Assembly: GCF_012113595.1 (NCBI RefSeq)
Contig: NZ_CP050831.1
Span: 3,720,001 to 3,784,000 of the forward strand
Origin: Bacteroides faecium
GTDB lineage: Bacteria > Bacteroidota > Bacteroidia > Bacteroidales > Bacteroidaceae
DNA length: 64,000 nt
Reading direction: 5' to 3'
Positions 43,548-52,653 of the stretch are shown here, one piece after another (position 1 is the stretch's first letter; every line of letters starts with the position of its first letter). Made by a program: the position numbers and the translations under genes. Below the pieces are notes generated by a model, which saw nothing but the letters and a program-made list of their open reading frames with translations, searched no databases and was not told the DNA's origin.

Positions 43548-45479
43548 TTACTTAACTGTTTTTTCTTCGGGTTCATATTGAATGAGTAAAATGGTCAGGT
43601 CATCGCTGGCTTCAGCTTCTTTGACATGATCTGCGATAGAGCTGACAATAACGTCAACTGTGGTACGTACATTCGACGAAGTATTAGCGGATAGGACTTC
43701 CAGTAATTTGTCGTCTCCGTATAATTCTTTTTCTGTATTTTCGGCTTCTGTTATACCATCGGTATAAAGGAATAATTTGCTTCCCTTTTCCAGTGTGATT
43801 TCCGCGTCCGTATAGGTGAAATCCTCAATGACCCCGACAAATATCTGAGTAGGGAATTCCATGAATGACACATGTTTGTCAGGAAGAATAAGTATAGGCG
43901 GGTTATGTCCGGCATTGCAAAGTTTCATCACACCAGTTTCCAAATCAAGTATCCCGACAATAAGTGTGACAAACATATTGGATTCATTATTATCGGAAAT
44001 GGAGTTATTCATCTCAGTCACAATCTTCGCCGGTGAAAGCACCTGATGGGACAGGGTGCGGAATAAGCTGCGGGTGATAGCCATAAACAGAGAAGCGGGC
44101 ACCCCTTTCCCGGACACATCACCAATCAGGAAGTAAAGACGGTTGCCATCCATATAGAAGTCATATAGGTCACCGCCGACTTCCTTGGCAGGTTTCAATA
44201 TGGCATGTAAGTCCACATCGTTACGGTCGGGATAAGGTGGAAATATTTTAGGAAGCATCCCCATCTGTATATCCCTGGCTATGGAAAGTTCACTCTCGAT
44301 CCGTTCTTTGCTGGCAGTCGTTTCTTTCAATTCATTGACGTAAGTAGACAGGGACTTTTGCATATAGGCCAACGAATCATGTAAATCTCTGATTTCATCT
44401 TTCGAATGTACCTGTGGTAATGTTACATCAAATCGTCCGGTCGCAATTTCACGGGCTGATTCGGAGAATCTCTTCAAAGGGCGGACAAGCCGGCAGATAA
44501 TGCTATATACAATGATAAACAGGACCAGGATACCGGTTAGAAAAGTATAAATGATCTTTCGGGAAGTGCTGTCCAGTTCCTGAAGAATTATCTTACTCGG
44601 GCAAACTGTACATATCGACCAGCCGATTCCCGGTATAGCCGTGTAGAAAGCATATGAATCCGTTCCTAAATTATCAATATGCATGGTTCCGGTCTGTCCT
44701 GCCAGCATTTCTCGTCCGATATGTTCCTGTGCATGATTCTCAGTAGAGAAAGCTTCGGTAAATACAGTTTCGTTCAGAATCTTGCTCCGATTCTCGTGTG
44801 TCAGAAAACTTCCGTTACGGCTAAGCAGGTAGGTATAGCTGGTGGGGTAGGGTTTCAGTGCACTGATATTGTCTGTGAATTGTGACAGTGATATGCTGGC
44901 GATAAATATAGCATATAATTCGCCACGATTATTATACAGCGGCTTGGAGTAAGTGCTCATAATGATATTTCCACCGCCGTCATCATAATAAGGTTCACTC
45001 CAGTAGTCTTGTTTCAGCATTTTGGGAATAAGATACCAATCCATGTGCAGATAGTCATAATTCTGGCTTCCGAGCACTTGATAGGCGATTTTATTATTAC
45101 GGAATGAAACATAAGGCATGAAATATCTACCCTTCTCTTTATAATAATCCGGCACGAACGCTATGCCGCTTCCTACGATGAGCGGATTGTTCTTTATGAT
45201 AGAGGTAATGATATTATGCAGTGAGTCCGGTTGCTCTATGTTCTTTTCCAGTACCCATATGGACTGGTTGATGGTGGTTTCTACAGAATTTAACTGGCTG
45301 GTTATTTCCGTGGTGATGTTGTTCAATAGGCTGTGAGTACGTTCAATGGCGAAATTCGTTACTTTCTCATGGCTATATTTATAAAATAGTCCCATGATTG
45401 TGGCAAAGACAATCAGTGTGAACGACAGTACGTAAATACTGAGCCGGGTTGCAAAAGAACGGGAGTATGTGTGTTTCAT
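43548..45479 (-). CDS. Membrane Cache-HAMP-SpoIIE (PP2C-type) phosphatase
   Basis: I place the start at 45479 (643 residues, MKHTYSRSFATRL), which begins directly before membrane span 1 and 10 bases after the upstream stop; the longer frame from 45578 would overlap the upstream gene by 89 bases. Order: span 1 (~14-34), periplasmic double-Cache-like sensor (~40-300), span 2 (~308-330), HAMP (~330-382), short coiled coil (~382-405), SpoIIE/PP2C domain with metal residues D437 (GGDLYDF), D454 (IGDVSGKG), D574 (YTDGITEAE) and D626-D627 (DDLTIL). It should dephosphorylate a phosphorylated STAS protein when its periplasmic domain senses a ligand, possibly the binding protein encoded upstream. Confidence 0.9.
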   Translation of the reverse strand: MKHTYSRSFATRLSIYVLSFTLIVFATIMGLFYKYSHEKVTNFAIERTHSLLNNITTEITSQLNSVETTINQSIWVLEKNIEQPDSLHNIITSIIKNNPLIVGSGIAFVPDYYKEKGRYFMPYVSFRNNKIAYQVLGSQNYDYLHMDWYLIPKMLKQDYWSEPYYDDGGGNIIMSTYSKPLYNNRGELYAIFIASISLSQFTDNISALKPYPTSYTYLLSRNGSFLTHENRSKILNETVFTEAFSTENHAQEHIGREMLAGQTGTMHIDNLGTDSYAFYTAIPGIGWSICTVCPSKIILQELDSTSRKIIYTFLTGILVLFIIVYSIICRLVRPLKRFSESAREIATGRFDVTLPQVHSKDEIRDLHDSLAYMQKSLSTYVNELKETTASKERIESELSIARDIQMGMLPKIFPPYPDRNDVDLHAILKPAKEVGGDLYDFYMDGNRLYFLIGDVSGKGVPASLFMAITRSLFRTLSHQVLSPAKIVTEMNNSISDNNESNMFVTLIVGILDLETGVMKLCNAGHNPPILILPDKHVSFMEFPTQIFVGVIEDFTYTDAEITLEKGSKLFLYTDGITEAENTEKELYGDDKLLEVLSANTSSNVRTTVDVIVSSIADHVKEAEASDDLTILLIQYEPEEKTVK

Positions 45480-45489
45480 TGTGCGGTAG

Positions 45490-46437
45490 TTATTTAACAA
45501 AGTTCTCGTAAAGGAGAGTATTTGCCTTTTTGGCATCGGCAGGGAATAAAATATCGGTTGCCATATTGAACCCTTCACGGCTCAGCCGATAGGGGCGTTC
45601 ACCGTTTTTGTCCGTTTGAAGCCAGAGTATTTCATCCAGCATTTTGCTTTGATGATACCGGTTGGTTCCTATATTGTAGCGATGTACTTGTTCCATTACG
45701 ATATCCAATGCCTCTTCACGATGCTCATACGCCCAGTTCCATCCACGGATGGAAGCCCGTACCAGTTTCTGTATCGTTTCCGGATGCTTCTTGTAGAGCT
45801 GTTCGGTTACATAGAGCCCGTCCTCAGGCAAATCGTATCCGTAATCGGCAAAACGCATGACGTGGGTAGAATCTATCTGCATGCCACATTCTGCCAGTTG
45901 CGGAAACTCATTATAACTTCCTATCATACAAATGTCCACTGCTTTTGCCAGGAAGAGATTGATGCCACTGTTGAAACGTATCCAGTTGACTTGAAGCAGA
46001 TACTTATTGGCAACTTGATCCAGCAGTTCCTGGCTGAGATGGTTCCATACAGCTATTTCTTTGTATTGTAAGGATGAAATTCCTTTTAGAGGTGAATGGC
46101 TGACGAGCATTAGGCTGTTTCTCTGAGACGTTTGCATGACATTCACGATTTGTTTGCCGGCAAGACATTCCATTAAAGCTTGCGATAGATTAGTGATAAT
46201 CGCTTGCGGTTCTTCTTCTTCGAGATAGAGGAATGAATTTTCGGAATGGGACGGGTGTTTGACATGTACATCAAGTCCTTCCTCTTTATAAAAGCCCATT
46301 TTTTCGGCTACATAATAACCTGCAAATTGTGCTTGTGCTGTCCATTTGGGTATTAAGGTAATGGATTGCGCATTTGCTGTAACTGTCAGCGAAAACACAA
46401 CTGACAGTACAGCGCTAATGATATGAATAGCTTTCAT
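45490..46437 (-). CDS. Periplasmic NMT1/THI5-like binding protein (orphan, signalling context)
   Basis: A 315-residue protein with a signal peptide (to ANAQ, ~24) and the start pattern of NMT1/THI5-like substrate-binding proteins (LIPKWTAQAQFAGYYVAEKM, then FYKEEGLDVHVKHP). Such proteins usually feed an ABC importer for pyrimidine-like or sulfonate compounds, but there is no permease or ATPase gene anywhere near. Instead it sits 10 bases from the Cache-SpoIIE phosphatase and 10 bases from the kinase-STAS gene. The likely job is ligand sensing for that phosphatase. The ligand is unknown. Confidence 0.83.
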   Translation of the reverse strand: MKAIHIISAVLSVVFSLTVTANAQSITLIPKWTAQAQFAGYYVAEKMGFYKEEGLDVHVKHPSHSENSFLYLEEEEPQAIITNLSQALMECLAGKQIVNVMQTSQRNSLMLVSHSPLKGISSLQYKEIAVWNHLSQELLDQVANKYLLQVNWIRFNSGINLFLAKAVDICMIGSYNEFPQLAECGMQIDSTHVMRFADYGYDLPEDGLYVTEQLYKKHPETIQKLVRASIRGWNWAYEHREEALDIVMEQVHRYNIGTNRYHQSKMLDEILWLQTDKNGERPYRLSREGFNMATDILFPADAKKANTLLYENFVK

Positions 46438-46447
46438 ATTGTCGGAA

Positions 46448-47182
46448 TTAACGGACGGTGAAAAGACTGGAACAGCCTGTCATATCGAATATTTTCCGTA
46501 TTTCCGGTTTCATAGCTTCCAGGACAAGTTGTCCGTTATGTTGCGTGATGCTTTTTTGAAGTGTAATCATACTGCGCAAGCCGGAACTGCTAATAAACGA
46601 TAAAGCCTCGCAATTCACAATAATATTAGGGTTCTCCATATTCAGAAGCGGCTGCATGACCGTATTGAATGTATTGGTATTGGCTGTATCCAATCTACCT
46701 TCAACGGTAAGTATCGTTACTTCCTCTATCTTGCATAAGTTGGTTTTCAGAGTCGCTTCCGGCTCGAAATTCATATCTATGTTTTTAGTCAGAATCAGTT
46801 CATTGTGATTATCGACAGAGTGGTATTCTACTTTATCCATCGTGCGCCGGATCAGGAAAAGCCCCAATCCTTTAGTCAACTGTTGGTCGAGCGATTGCAC
46901 ATTGTCGGAAGTTTCCTTTTCCGTAGGGTCGAATGAGGCACCTTCGTCGATAATACGGGCAACAAGCATGCCGGGAGCAACCGAAGTCCGCAGAGTGATT
47001 TCACTTTTTAGATTGGGAGGATACCCGTAACGGATTATGTTGGTAACAGCTTCTTCTATGGCAAGATTGATACTCATAGTAATACTTGCGGGGAGTTGTA
47101 GCGACATTCCTAATTCTTCTATAAACTGGGCGATTCTTGTAACTTCATCCAATTGATTGTCAATGATGATCTCTTTTTCCAT
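46448..47182 (-). CDS. RsbW-like kinase fused to a STAS domain
   Basis: I choose the ATG at 47182 (244 residues, MEKEIIIDNQLDEV), because it aligns with the start of the second RsbW-like protein in this operon; a longer frame begins with TTG at 47230. The N-terminal half (~1-140) is a GHKL anti-sigma kinase: NLAIEEAVTNIIRYGYPP, IIDEGASFDPT and GLGLFLIRRTM. The C-terminal part (~155-244) is a STAS domain with the phosphorylatable serine region SFISSSGLRSM. Kinase and antagonist in one chain is unusual: these are normally separate RsbW and RsbV proteins. It is the first gene of the operon. Confidence 0.88.
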   Translation of the reverse strand: MEKEIIIDNQLDEVTRIAQFIEELGMSLQLPASITMSINLAIEEAVTNIIRYGYPPNLKSEITLRTSVAPGMLVARIIDEGASFDPTEKETSDNVQSLDQQLTKGLGLFLIRRTMDKVEYHSVDNHNELILTKNIDMNFEPEATLKTNLCKIEEVTILTVEGRLDTANTNTFNTVMQPLLNMENPNIIVNCEALSFISSSGLRSMITLQKSITQHNGQLVLEAMKPEIRKIFDMTGCSSLFTVR

Positions 47183-47238
47183 GTTTTTTAAGTATCGTGT
47201 CATATATAATGGCTTTTGTTTTGATTGCAATGTTTCGA

Positions 47239-47246
47239 CAAATGTA
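47239..47246 (-). promoter_or_regulatory. Probable -7 box of the partner-switching operon
   Basis: TACATTTG on the - strand (TAnnTTTG), 57 bases before the chosen start of the kinase-STAS gene. The -33 position does not match TTTG. Confidence 0.45.
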
Positions 47247-47343
47247 GGACTTTATGTTAAGAACAGGAAATTAATTAGACTGAATTTCTTCCCGTTTTAC
47301 TGAAAATCCTTAGAATGGGACATGTTTTAGCTGATAAATGATT

Positions 47344-47373
47344 TTTGTTTTTTCCTGAAAAGATTTATTTTTG
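47344..47373 (+). promoter_or_regulatory. Promoter of the membrane AraC regulator gene
   Basis: TTTG at 47344-47347 and TATTTTTG at 47366-47373 with an 18-base spacer, one short of the usual range. The ATG follows 20 bases later. It diverges from the promoter of the partner-switching operon. Confidence 0.6.
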
Positions 47374-47393
47374 CTCCTCAAAACAAAATAAGA

Positions 47394-48539
47394 ATGGTAA
47401 ATGTAATTGTTCTCTCCGTTGAATTACTGCTGGATGTCGTTGGGTTGATATTAGGTATATGTGTCTATTCACGTTCCTCGGACAATGGGCTTCAGAAAGC
47501 GTGGGGAGTGTTAGCCATTACTTTATCCCTTCTTTTGTTATGTGACAACCTTGAATGGATGTGGATTTTCAGTAAAGGCGGTGAAGAAACCATTCCGCGT
47601 TTCACCGAATTGCCTATGAATCATCTTTCCATTTGGCATATTGTCCGGGTAATTGTTTTTTTTCAGTTCTTCTCACTTTTTCCTATGGTTTCTTTGAAGC
47701 CGGGATGGATTACGTTATCGAGAGTTGTCAGTTTGTGTATTCCTATCTTACTGATAGTCTGCATTGCTTGTTGTTATCAATTTTTCAATGGCAATTATAC
47801 GGAGCTGAAATCATTTGACGCCATTTGGGAGAACCTTGATAAACAGGACGTGCGGGTGCGGTTGATGCTATTTATAATAAGTGTCATTACCCCTTCGGTA
47901 AATTTCCTTTTTCCTTATATGAGACGATTGATACCTGTCCGCCGAAAGCAGAGCAGGGCGATGCTGATTTATATGTGTTGTTTTGGAGTGATAATGTCCG
48001 GCTATATTTGGTTGATGTTAGGTACCGGTGGACTGTCCTTTAATGTATTCGGCTATATTGTCATTCTCCCGACCATTTTTCTGAATGTACTATATCTCCG
48101 CAATGAAAACCCGCTTTCACTCCCACCGCAACCTGTCGACGAATTGAAGACAGATGAAATAGAAGCTATACGGGAGATAGCCGTGTCACCTGTTGTACTG
48201 GATGTGTCCAGCCGGATGCAGAGGCTTATGAAACAGAATACACCGTTCACCAATTCTGAATATTCTTTGGAAGACCTTCTGAATGACCTGAATACCAATG
48301 AACATCGGTTCAACAAAGCACTTCATTACGAAGGATTCTCCGGTTTCAGGGACTATATAAACTTCTACCGTTTGCAGTATTTCAAGGAACAAGCACGGTT
48401 GCAGAAGAATTTGTCGGTGAAAGAATTAATGTATTTGAGCGGCTTTACCTCGCGTTCCAGTTTTTACCGCTATTTTGCCAATGTGGAAAAAATGTCTCCG
48501 AGCGAATATATGGAGATGCTTACCAAAGAAAATAAATAA
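47394..48539 (+). CDS. Membrane-anchored AraC-family transcription regulator
   Basis: A 381-residue protein. The first ~245 residues hold about seven hydrophobic segments (VIVLSVELLLDVVGLILGIC, LAITLSLLLLC, IVRVIVFFQFFSLFPMVSL, VVSLCIPILLIVCIACC, LMLFIISVITPSVNFLFPYM, MLIYMCCFGVIMSGYIWLML, FGYIVILPTIFLNVLYL). The C-terminus (~275-378) is an AraC-type double HTH: SLEDLLNDLNTNEHRFNKAL, then LSVKELMYLSGFTSRSSFYR and YFANVEKMSPSEYMEML. Membrane-bound AraC regulators are widespread in Bacteroidota and little studied. It diverges from the partner-switching operon across a 211-base gap with both promoters, so that operon is a reasonable target; this is inference. Confidence 0.87.
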   Translation: MVNVIVLSVELLLDVVGLILGICVYSRSSDNGLQKAWGVLAITLSLLLLCDNLEWMWIFSKGGEETIPRFTELPMNHLSIWHIVRVIVFFQFFSLFPMVSLKPGWITLSRVVSLCIPILLIVCIACCYQFFNGNYTELKSFDAIWENLDKQDVRVRLMLFIISVITPSVNFLFPYMRRLIPVRRKQSRAMLIYMCCFGVIMSGYIWLMLGTGGLSFNVFGYIVILPTIFLNVLYLRNENPLSLPPQPVDELKTDEIEAIREIAVSPVVLDVSSRMQRLMKQNTPFTNSEYSLEDLLNDLNTNEHRFNKALHYEGFSGFRDYINFYRLQYFKEQARLQKNLSVKELMYLSGFTSRSSFYRYFANVEKMSPSEYMEMLTKENK

Positions 48540-48569
48540 GCCCGGCCAAATGAATGTACCGGGCTTGTT
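48538..48569. terminator. Terminator between convergent AraC and TrpB2 genes
   Basis: AAGCCCGG (48538-48545) with CCGGGCTT (48559-48566), 13-base loop, then GTTCT. The first arm overlaps the stop region of the AraC gene. It serves the + strand gene and perhaps the converging trpB2. Confidence 0.75.
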
Positions 48570-48601
48570 CTATATATGATTGGCTTTTGAAATCAGAAAG
48601 A

Positions 48602-49972
48602 CTATTTAGCTAAATCGCCTATTTCATCCAAATTCTTCTGAATATCTTCATCTGTCAATGCGTAGTTGACCAAATCACCTGCTAAGTATTTGTCATAAGA
48701 AACCATATCAATCAATCCATGACCGGAGAGGTTGAACAGGATAACTTTTTCTTCTCCTGTTTCTTTGCACTTATTGGCTTCACGAACAGCGGCTGCGATA
48801 GCGTGGCAGGATTCCGGTGCCGGAATAATACCTTCCATTTGTGCAAACAGACAACCGGTTTCGAACGATTCCAACTGCTGAATATCCACTGCTTCCATCA
48901 ATCCGTCTTTGAGCAACTGGGAAACGATAACACCTGCACCGTGATAACGAAGGCCACCGGCATGGATGTGAGCCGGAGCAAAGTTGTGTCCTAATGTAAA
49001 CATAGGCAACAACGGGGTATATCCTGCTTCGTCACCGAAATCATATTGGAATTTACCGCGTGTCAGTTTCGGACAAGAAGCAGGTTCGGCAGCAACGAAG
49101 CGGGTTTTCTTTCCTTCCAGGATGTTGTGGCGCATGAAAGGGAAGGAGATACCGCCGAAGTTGGAACCACCACCGAAACATCCGATAACTACATCCGGAT
49201 ATTCACCGGCCATTTCCATTTGCTTTTCAGCTTCCAGACCGATAATTGTTTGGTGCAGAGCCACGTGGCTAAGTACCGAACCGAGTGTGTATTTACAGTT
49301 GGGAGTCATTTGTGCCAGTTCGATAGCTTCCGAGATAGCTGTACCCAGCGAACCTTGATAAGTGGGGTGCTTGGTCAGAATATCTTTACCGGCACGGGTA
49401 GACATGGACGGAGAAGGAGTGACCTGTGCTCCGAAAGTCTGCATGATGCTGCGGCGGTAAGGTTTTTGTTCGTAACTGACTTTTACCTGATAAACGGCAG
49501 CTTCCAGACCGAAGACCTTTGCTGCGTAAGAAAGGGCTGCTCCCCATTGTCCGGCACCGGTTTCAGTGGTGATATTGGTTACACCTTCCTGTTTGCAGTA
49601 ATAAGCCTGTGCCAAAGCTGAATTCAGCTTATGAGAACCGATAGGACTCACACTTTCATTCTTGAAATAAATATGCGCCGGAGTACCGAGTGCTTTTTCC
49701 AGTCCGTAGGCACGTACCAACGGAGTACTGCGGTAATATTTGTACATTTCGCGAACTTCTTCCGGTATTTCAATCCATGCGTCAGTCTGGTTCAGTTCCT
49801 GGCGGGATAGTTCTTCCGCGAAAATAGGAAACAGGTCTTCTGCTTTCAGTGGTTGCTTGGTTCCCGGATGCAACGGCGGCATCGGTTTGTTTACCATGTC
49901 AGCCTGAATGTTGTACCAGTAGTGTGGAATTTCTTCTTCCGGTAGGATATACCGTTTTCTTTTGTCACTCAT
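48602..49972 (-). CDS. trpB: TrpB2-type tryptophan synthase beta chain-like PLP enzyme
   Basis: A 456-residue PLP enzyme. The Schiff-base lysine is K115 (GSHKLNSA), the phosphate-binding glycine loop is CFGGGSNFGG, and the catalytic ETGAGQWG motif is present. The longer N-terminus and overall length mark it as TrpB2, the form not tied to TrpA, rather than the ~400-residue TrpB1. It can make tryptophan from indole and serine; in gut Bacteroides, scavenging of environmental indole is a plausible role. It stands alone, with its own -7 box at 50001-50008, and no other trp gene in the window. Confidence 0.93.
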   Translation of the reverse strand: MSDKRKRYILPEEEIPHYWYNIQADMVNKPMPPLHPGTKQPLKAEDLFPIFAEELSRQELNQTDAWIEIPEEVREMYKYYRSTPLVRAYGLEKALGTPAHIYFKNESVSPIGSHKLNSALAQAYYCKQEGVTNITTETGAGQWGAALSYAAKVFGLEAAVYQVKVSYEQKPYRRSIMQTFGAQVTPSPSMSTRAGKDILTKHPTYQGSLGTAISEAIELAQMTPNCKYTLGSVLSHVALHQTIIGLEAEKQMEMAGEYPDVVIGCFGGGSNFGGISFPFMRHNILEGKKTRFVAAEPASCPKLTRGKFQYDFGDEAGYTPLLPMFTLGHNFAPAHIHAGGLRYHGAGVIVSQLLKDGLMEAVDIQQLESFETGCLFAQMEGIIPAPESCHAIAAAVREANKCKETGEEKVILFNLSGHGLIDMVSYDKYLAGDLVNYALTDEDIQKNLDEIGDLAK

Positions 49973-50000
49973 AATATTGTGGTTTTTAATTTTCTGCTGC

Positions 50001-50008
50001 CAAATGTA
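50001..50008 (-). promoter_or_regulatory. Probable -7 box of trpB2
   Basis: TACATTTG on the - strand (TAnnTTTG), 29 bases before the trpB2 start. No clear -33 TTTG. Confidence 0.5.
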
Positions 50009-50072
50009 GACAAAATTTTTAATATTCGGATAATTTTGTCAACAAAGAATCGGTTTCGATTGTTATTTTAGT

Positions 50073-50080
50073 TAAGTTTG
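50073..50080 (+). promoter_or_regulatory. Probable -7 box of the trkH-trkA operon
   Basis: TAAGTTTG (TAnnTTTG) on the + strand, 24 bases before the trkH start; -33 element poor (TTTC at 50054). Confidence 0.45.
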
Positions 50081-50103
50081 CACGACGTTATAAAAAATAT
50101 GAT

Positions 50104-51933
50104 ATGAAGATTTATCATAAATTTCTGTTATACCAAAACAAACTACTAAAACCTTATATACGTATTATACTAGGCTTGGTAGAAGCATTAACCTACTTAG
50201 CGTCCCTTGCGCTAATTGTCGGAGTTATTTACGAGCATGGCTTTCCGCTATCAGTAGATGAAATAGCGAAAATACAAGTCCTGTATAAAGCCGTATGGGT
50301 TATTTTTCTGATTGATGTTACCCTGCACATTTCTCTTGAATACCGGAGTACCAAAAAGCAATACCGGAGGTTGGCATGGATATTGAGCGGCTTGTTGTAT
50401 CTCACTTTGATACCCGTCATTTTCCATCGACCGGAAGAAGAAGGGGCTATTCTGCAACTTTGGGAATTTCTGCATGGCAAGTTTTATCATTTGGTATTAC
50501 TGTTGATTTTTTCTTTGTTAAACCTCTCCAACGGACTGGTACGCCTGTTAGGGCGCCGTACCAATCCGTCTTTGATATTGGCTGTCAGTTTTCTTGCTAT
50601 TATCCTGATTGGTACAGGGCTGTTGATGTTGCCACGATGTACGGTGAACGGTATAACCTGGGTAGATTCGTTGTTCACGGCTACGAGTGCGGTATGTGTC
50701 ACGGGGTTGGTTCCGGTGGATGTCTCGACTACATTTACTACCGGTGGCCTTGTTGTCATCATCTTATTGATTCAGATAGGCGGATTGGGAGTTATGACTT
50801 TGACCAGCTTCTTTGCCATGTTCTTTATGGGAAATACTTCCCTCTACAATCAGTTGGTTGTCCGTGATATGGTCAGCTCCAATTCATTAGGTTCGTTGTT
50901 GTCCACTTTATTATATATACTGGGATTTACCTTGGTGATTGAAGGTATCGGCATGATTTCTATTTGGTTCAGTATTCACGGTACGCTTGGAATGAATCTT
51001 GAAGATGAATTGGCTTTCTCCGCTTTCCATTCTATTTCCGCCTTTTGTAATGCAGGATTCTCCACACTTTCCGGGAATTTGGGAAATTCCATGGTTATGA
51101 CTAATCATAATTGGTTGTTTATATCCGTTTCTTTGCTGATTATTCTGGGCGGTATCGGTTTCCCTATTCTGGTAAATTTCAAGGATATAGTATTGTATCA
51201 TTTGCGCCATTTTTGGAAGTTTGTACGTACCCGCAAGCTGGAAAAGCACAGAATGCTCCATCTTTATAATCTGAATACGAAGATTGTATTGATAATGACT
51301 TTCCTGCTGCTGGTTATAGGTACACTGGCAATTGCTGCTTTTGAATGGAATGCTTCTTTTGCCGGAATGCCCGTCGCAGATAAATGGACGCAGGCTTTCT
51401 TTAATGCAACTTGTCCCAGAACAGCCGGCTTCAGCAGTGTCGACCTGGCTTCTTTGAGTGTACAGACATTATTGGTTTATCTGGTATTGATGTGGATTGG
51501 TGGTGGGGCACAATCTACTGCCGGTGGTGTCAAGGTAAATGCTTTTGCGGTCGTCGTCCTGAATCTTGTAGCTGTGTTACGTGGTTCAGAGCGGGTGGAA
51601 GTATTCGGCAGAGAACTCTCTCACGATTCTATCCGGCGTTCTAATGCGACGGTGGTCATGTCACTGGGAGTACTGTTCCTTTTTATCTTTATATTGAGCA
51701 TCCTTGAACCGCAGGCATCATTGATGGCGTTGACTTTCGAATGTGTCTCGGCGCTTAGTACGGTAGGTTCCAGTCTGAACCTGACTCCCAAATTATGTGA
51801 TGCAAGCAAATTATTAGTGGCATTATTGATGTTTATCGGACGTGTGGGCTTGATTACGTTGATGCTCGGAATTGTGAAACAGAAAAAGAATACAAAATAC
51901 CGTTATCCGAGTGATAACATAATCATAAACTAA
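50104..51933 (+). CDS. trkH: TrkH/KtrB-family potassium uptake channel subunit
   Basis: A 609-residue membrane protein with four repeated M1-P-M2 units. Selectivity-filter segments are visible: TATSAVCVTGLVPVD, FHSISAFCNAGFSTL, FNATCPRTAGFSSVD and ECVSALSTVGSSLNL. Two or three extra N-terminal spans (residues ~1-120) precede the first unit. The filter Gly of each unit is present, so K+ selectivity is expected. The trkA gene follows after four bases; together they form a complete low-affinity K+ uptake system gated by a cytoplasmic NAD/ATP-binding ring. Confidence 0.93.
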   Translation: MKIYHKFLLYQNKLLKPYIRIILGLVEALTYLASLALIVGVIYEHGFPLSVDEIAKIQVLYKAVWVIFLIDVTLHISLEYRSTKKQYRRLAWILSGLLYLTLIPVIFHRPEEEGAILQLWEFLHGKFYHLVLLLIFSLLNLSNGLVRLLGRRTNPSLILAVSFLAIILIGTGLLMLPRCTVNGITWVDSLFTATSAVCVTGLVPVDVSTTFTTGGLVVIILLIQIGGLGVMTLTSFFAMFFMGNTSLYNQLVVRDMVSSNSLGSLLSTLLYILGFTLVIEGIGMISIWFSIHGTLGMNLEDELAFSAFHSISAFCNAGFSTLSGNLGNSMVMTNHNWLFISVSLLIILGGIGFPILVNFKDIVLYHLRHFWKFVRTRKLEKHRMLHLYNLNTKIVLIMTFLLLVIGTLAIAAFEWNASFAGMPVADKWTQAFFNATCPRTAGFSSVDLASLSVQTLLVYLVLMWIGGGAQSTAGGVKVNAFAVVVLNLVAVLRGSERVEVFGRELSHDSIRRSNATVVMSLGVLFLFIFILSILEPQASLMALTFECVSALSTVGSSLNLTPKLCDASKLLVALLMFIGRVGLITLMLGIVKQKKNTKYRYPSDNIIIN

Positions 51934-51937
51934 AGAT

Positions 51938-52624
51938 ATGAAGTATATTATTATCGGTTTAGGAAATTACGGCTATGTGTTGGCCGAAGAATTGTCCGCA
52001 TTGGGACACGAGATTATTGGTGCGGATATAAGTGAGAGCCGTGTGGACAGTATCAAAGATAAGATTGCCACTGCATTTGTGATTGACGCAACGGATGAAC
52101 AATCTTTATCAGTACTTCCGTTGAATAGTGTGGACGTGGTCATTGTCGCGATTGGCGAGAATTTCGGTGCGTCTGTACGTGTAGTAGCCTTGTTGAAACA
52201 GAAGAAAGTGGACCGTATCTATGCCCGTGCGATTGACGGTGTGCATAAGGCGGTACTGGAAGCTTTCAGTCTGGAGAAGATATTGACACCGGAAGAAGAT
52301 GCTGCCCGCAGCCTGGTGCAATTGCTTGATTTCGGAACAAACATGGAAGGTTTCCGTATTGATTCGGAATACTATGTCGTAAAGTTCACTGTGCCGAAAA
52401 AGTTTGTGGGATACTTTGTCAATGAACTGAACTTGTATGAGGAATTCCACCTGAAACTTATCGGACTGAAACGGGCGGATAAAGTAACCAATTGTCTGGG
52501 TGTTTCTCTGACGGAACTTCATGTGAAGAACGAACTGCCGGAGAACGAGAAAGTAGAAGAGGGAGATGAACTGGTTTGCTACGGTAAATACCGGGATTTC
52601 CAGTCTTTTTGGAAAGCTATTTGA
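51938..52624 (+). CDS. trkA: TrkA/KtrA-family regulatory subunit (RCK)
   Basis: A 228-residue cytoplasmic protein: N-terminal RCK domain with the nucleotide-binding Rossmann motif GLGNYG (residues 7-12) and acidic strand end IIGADIS, followed by a linker and a TrkA_C domain (~140-228, FRIDSEYYVVKFTVPKKFVG ... ENEKVEEGDELVCYGKY). One RCK unit, as in KtrA, rather than the double RCK of E. coli TrkA. Encoded four bases after trkH. Confidence 0.92.
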   Translation: MKYIIIGLGNYGYVLAEELSALGHEIIGADISESRVDSIKDKIATAFVIDATDEQSLSVLPLNSVDVVIVAIGENFGASVRVVALLKQKKVDRIYARAIDGVHKAVLEAFSLEKILTPEEDAARSLVQLLDFGTNMEGFRIDSEYYVVKFTVPKKFVGYFVNELNLYEEFHLKLIGLKRADKVTNCLGVSLTELHVKNELPENEKVEEGDELVCYGKYRDFQSFWKAI

Positions 52625-52653
52625 TGATTATTCATGTTAACTTATAAAATAAA

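Noticed and set aside
45480..45578. Longer N-terminus for the Cache-SpoIIE phosphatase
   Set aside because: It would overlap the binding-protein gene by 89 bases and put 33 polar residues before the first membrane span; the ATG at 45479 fits better.
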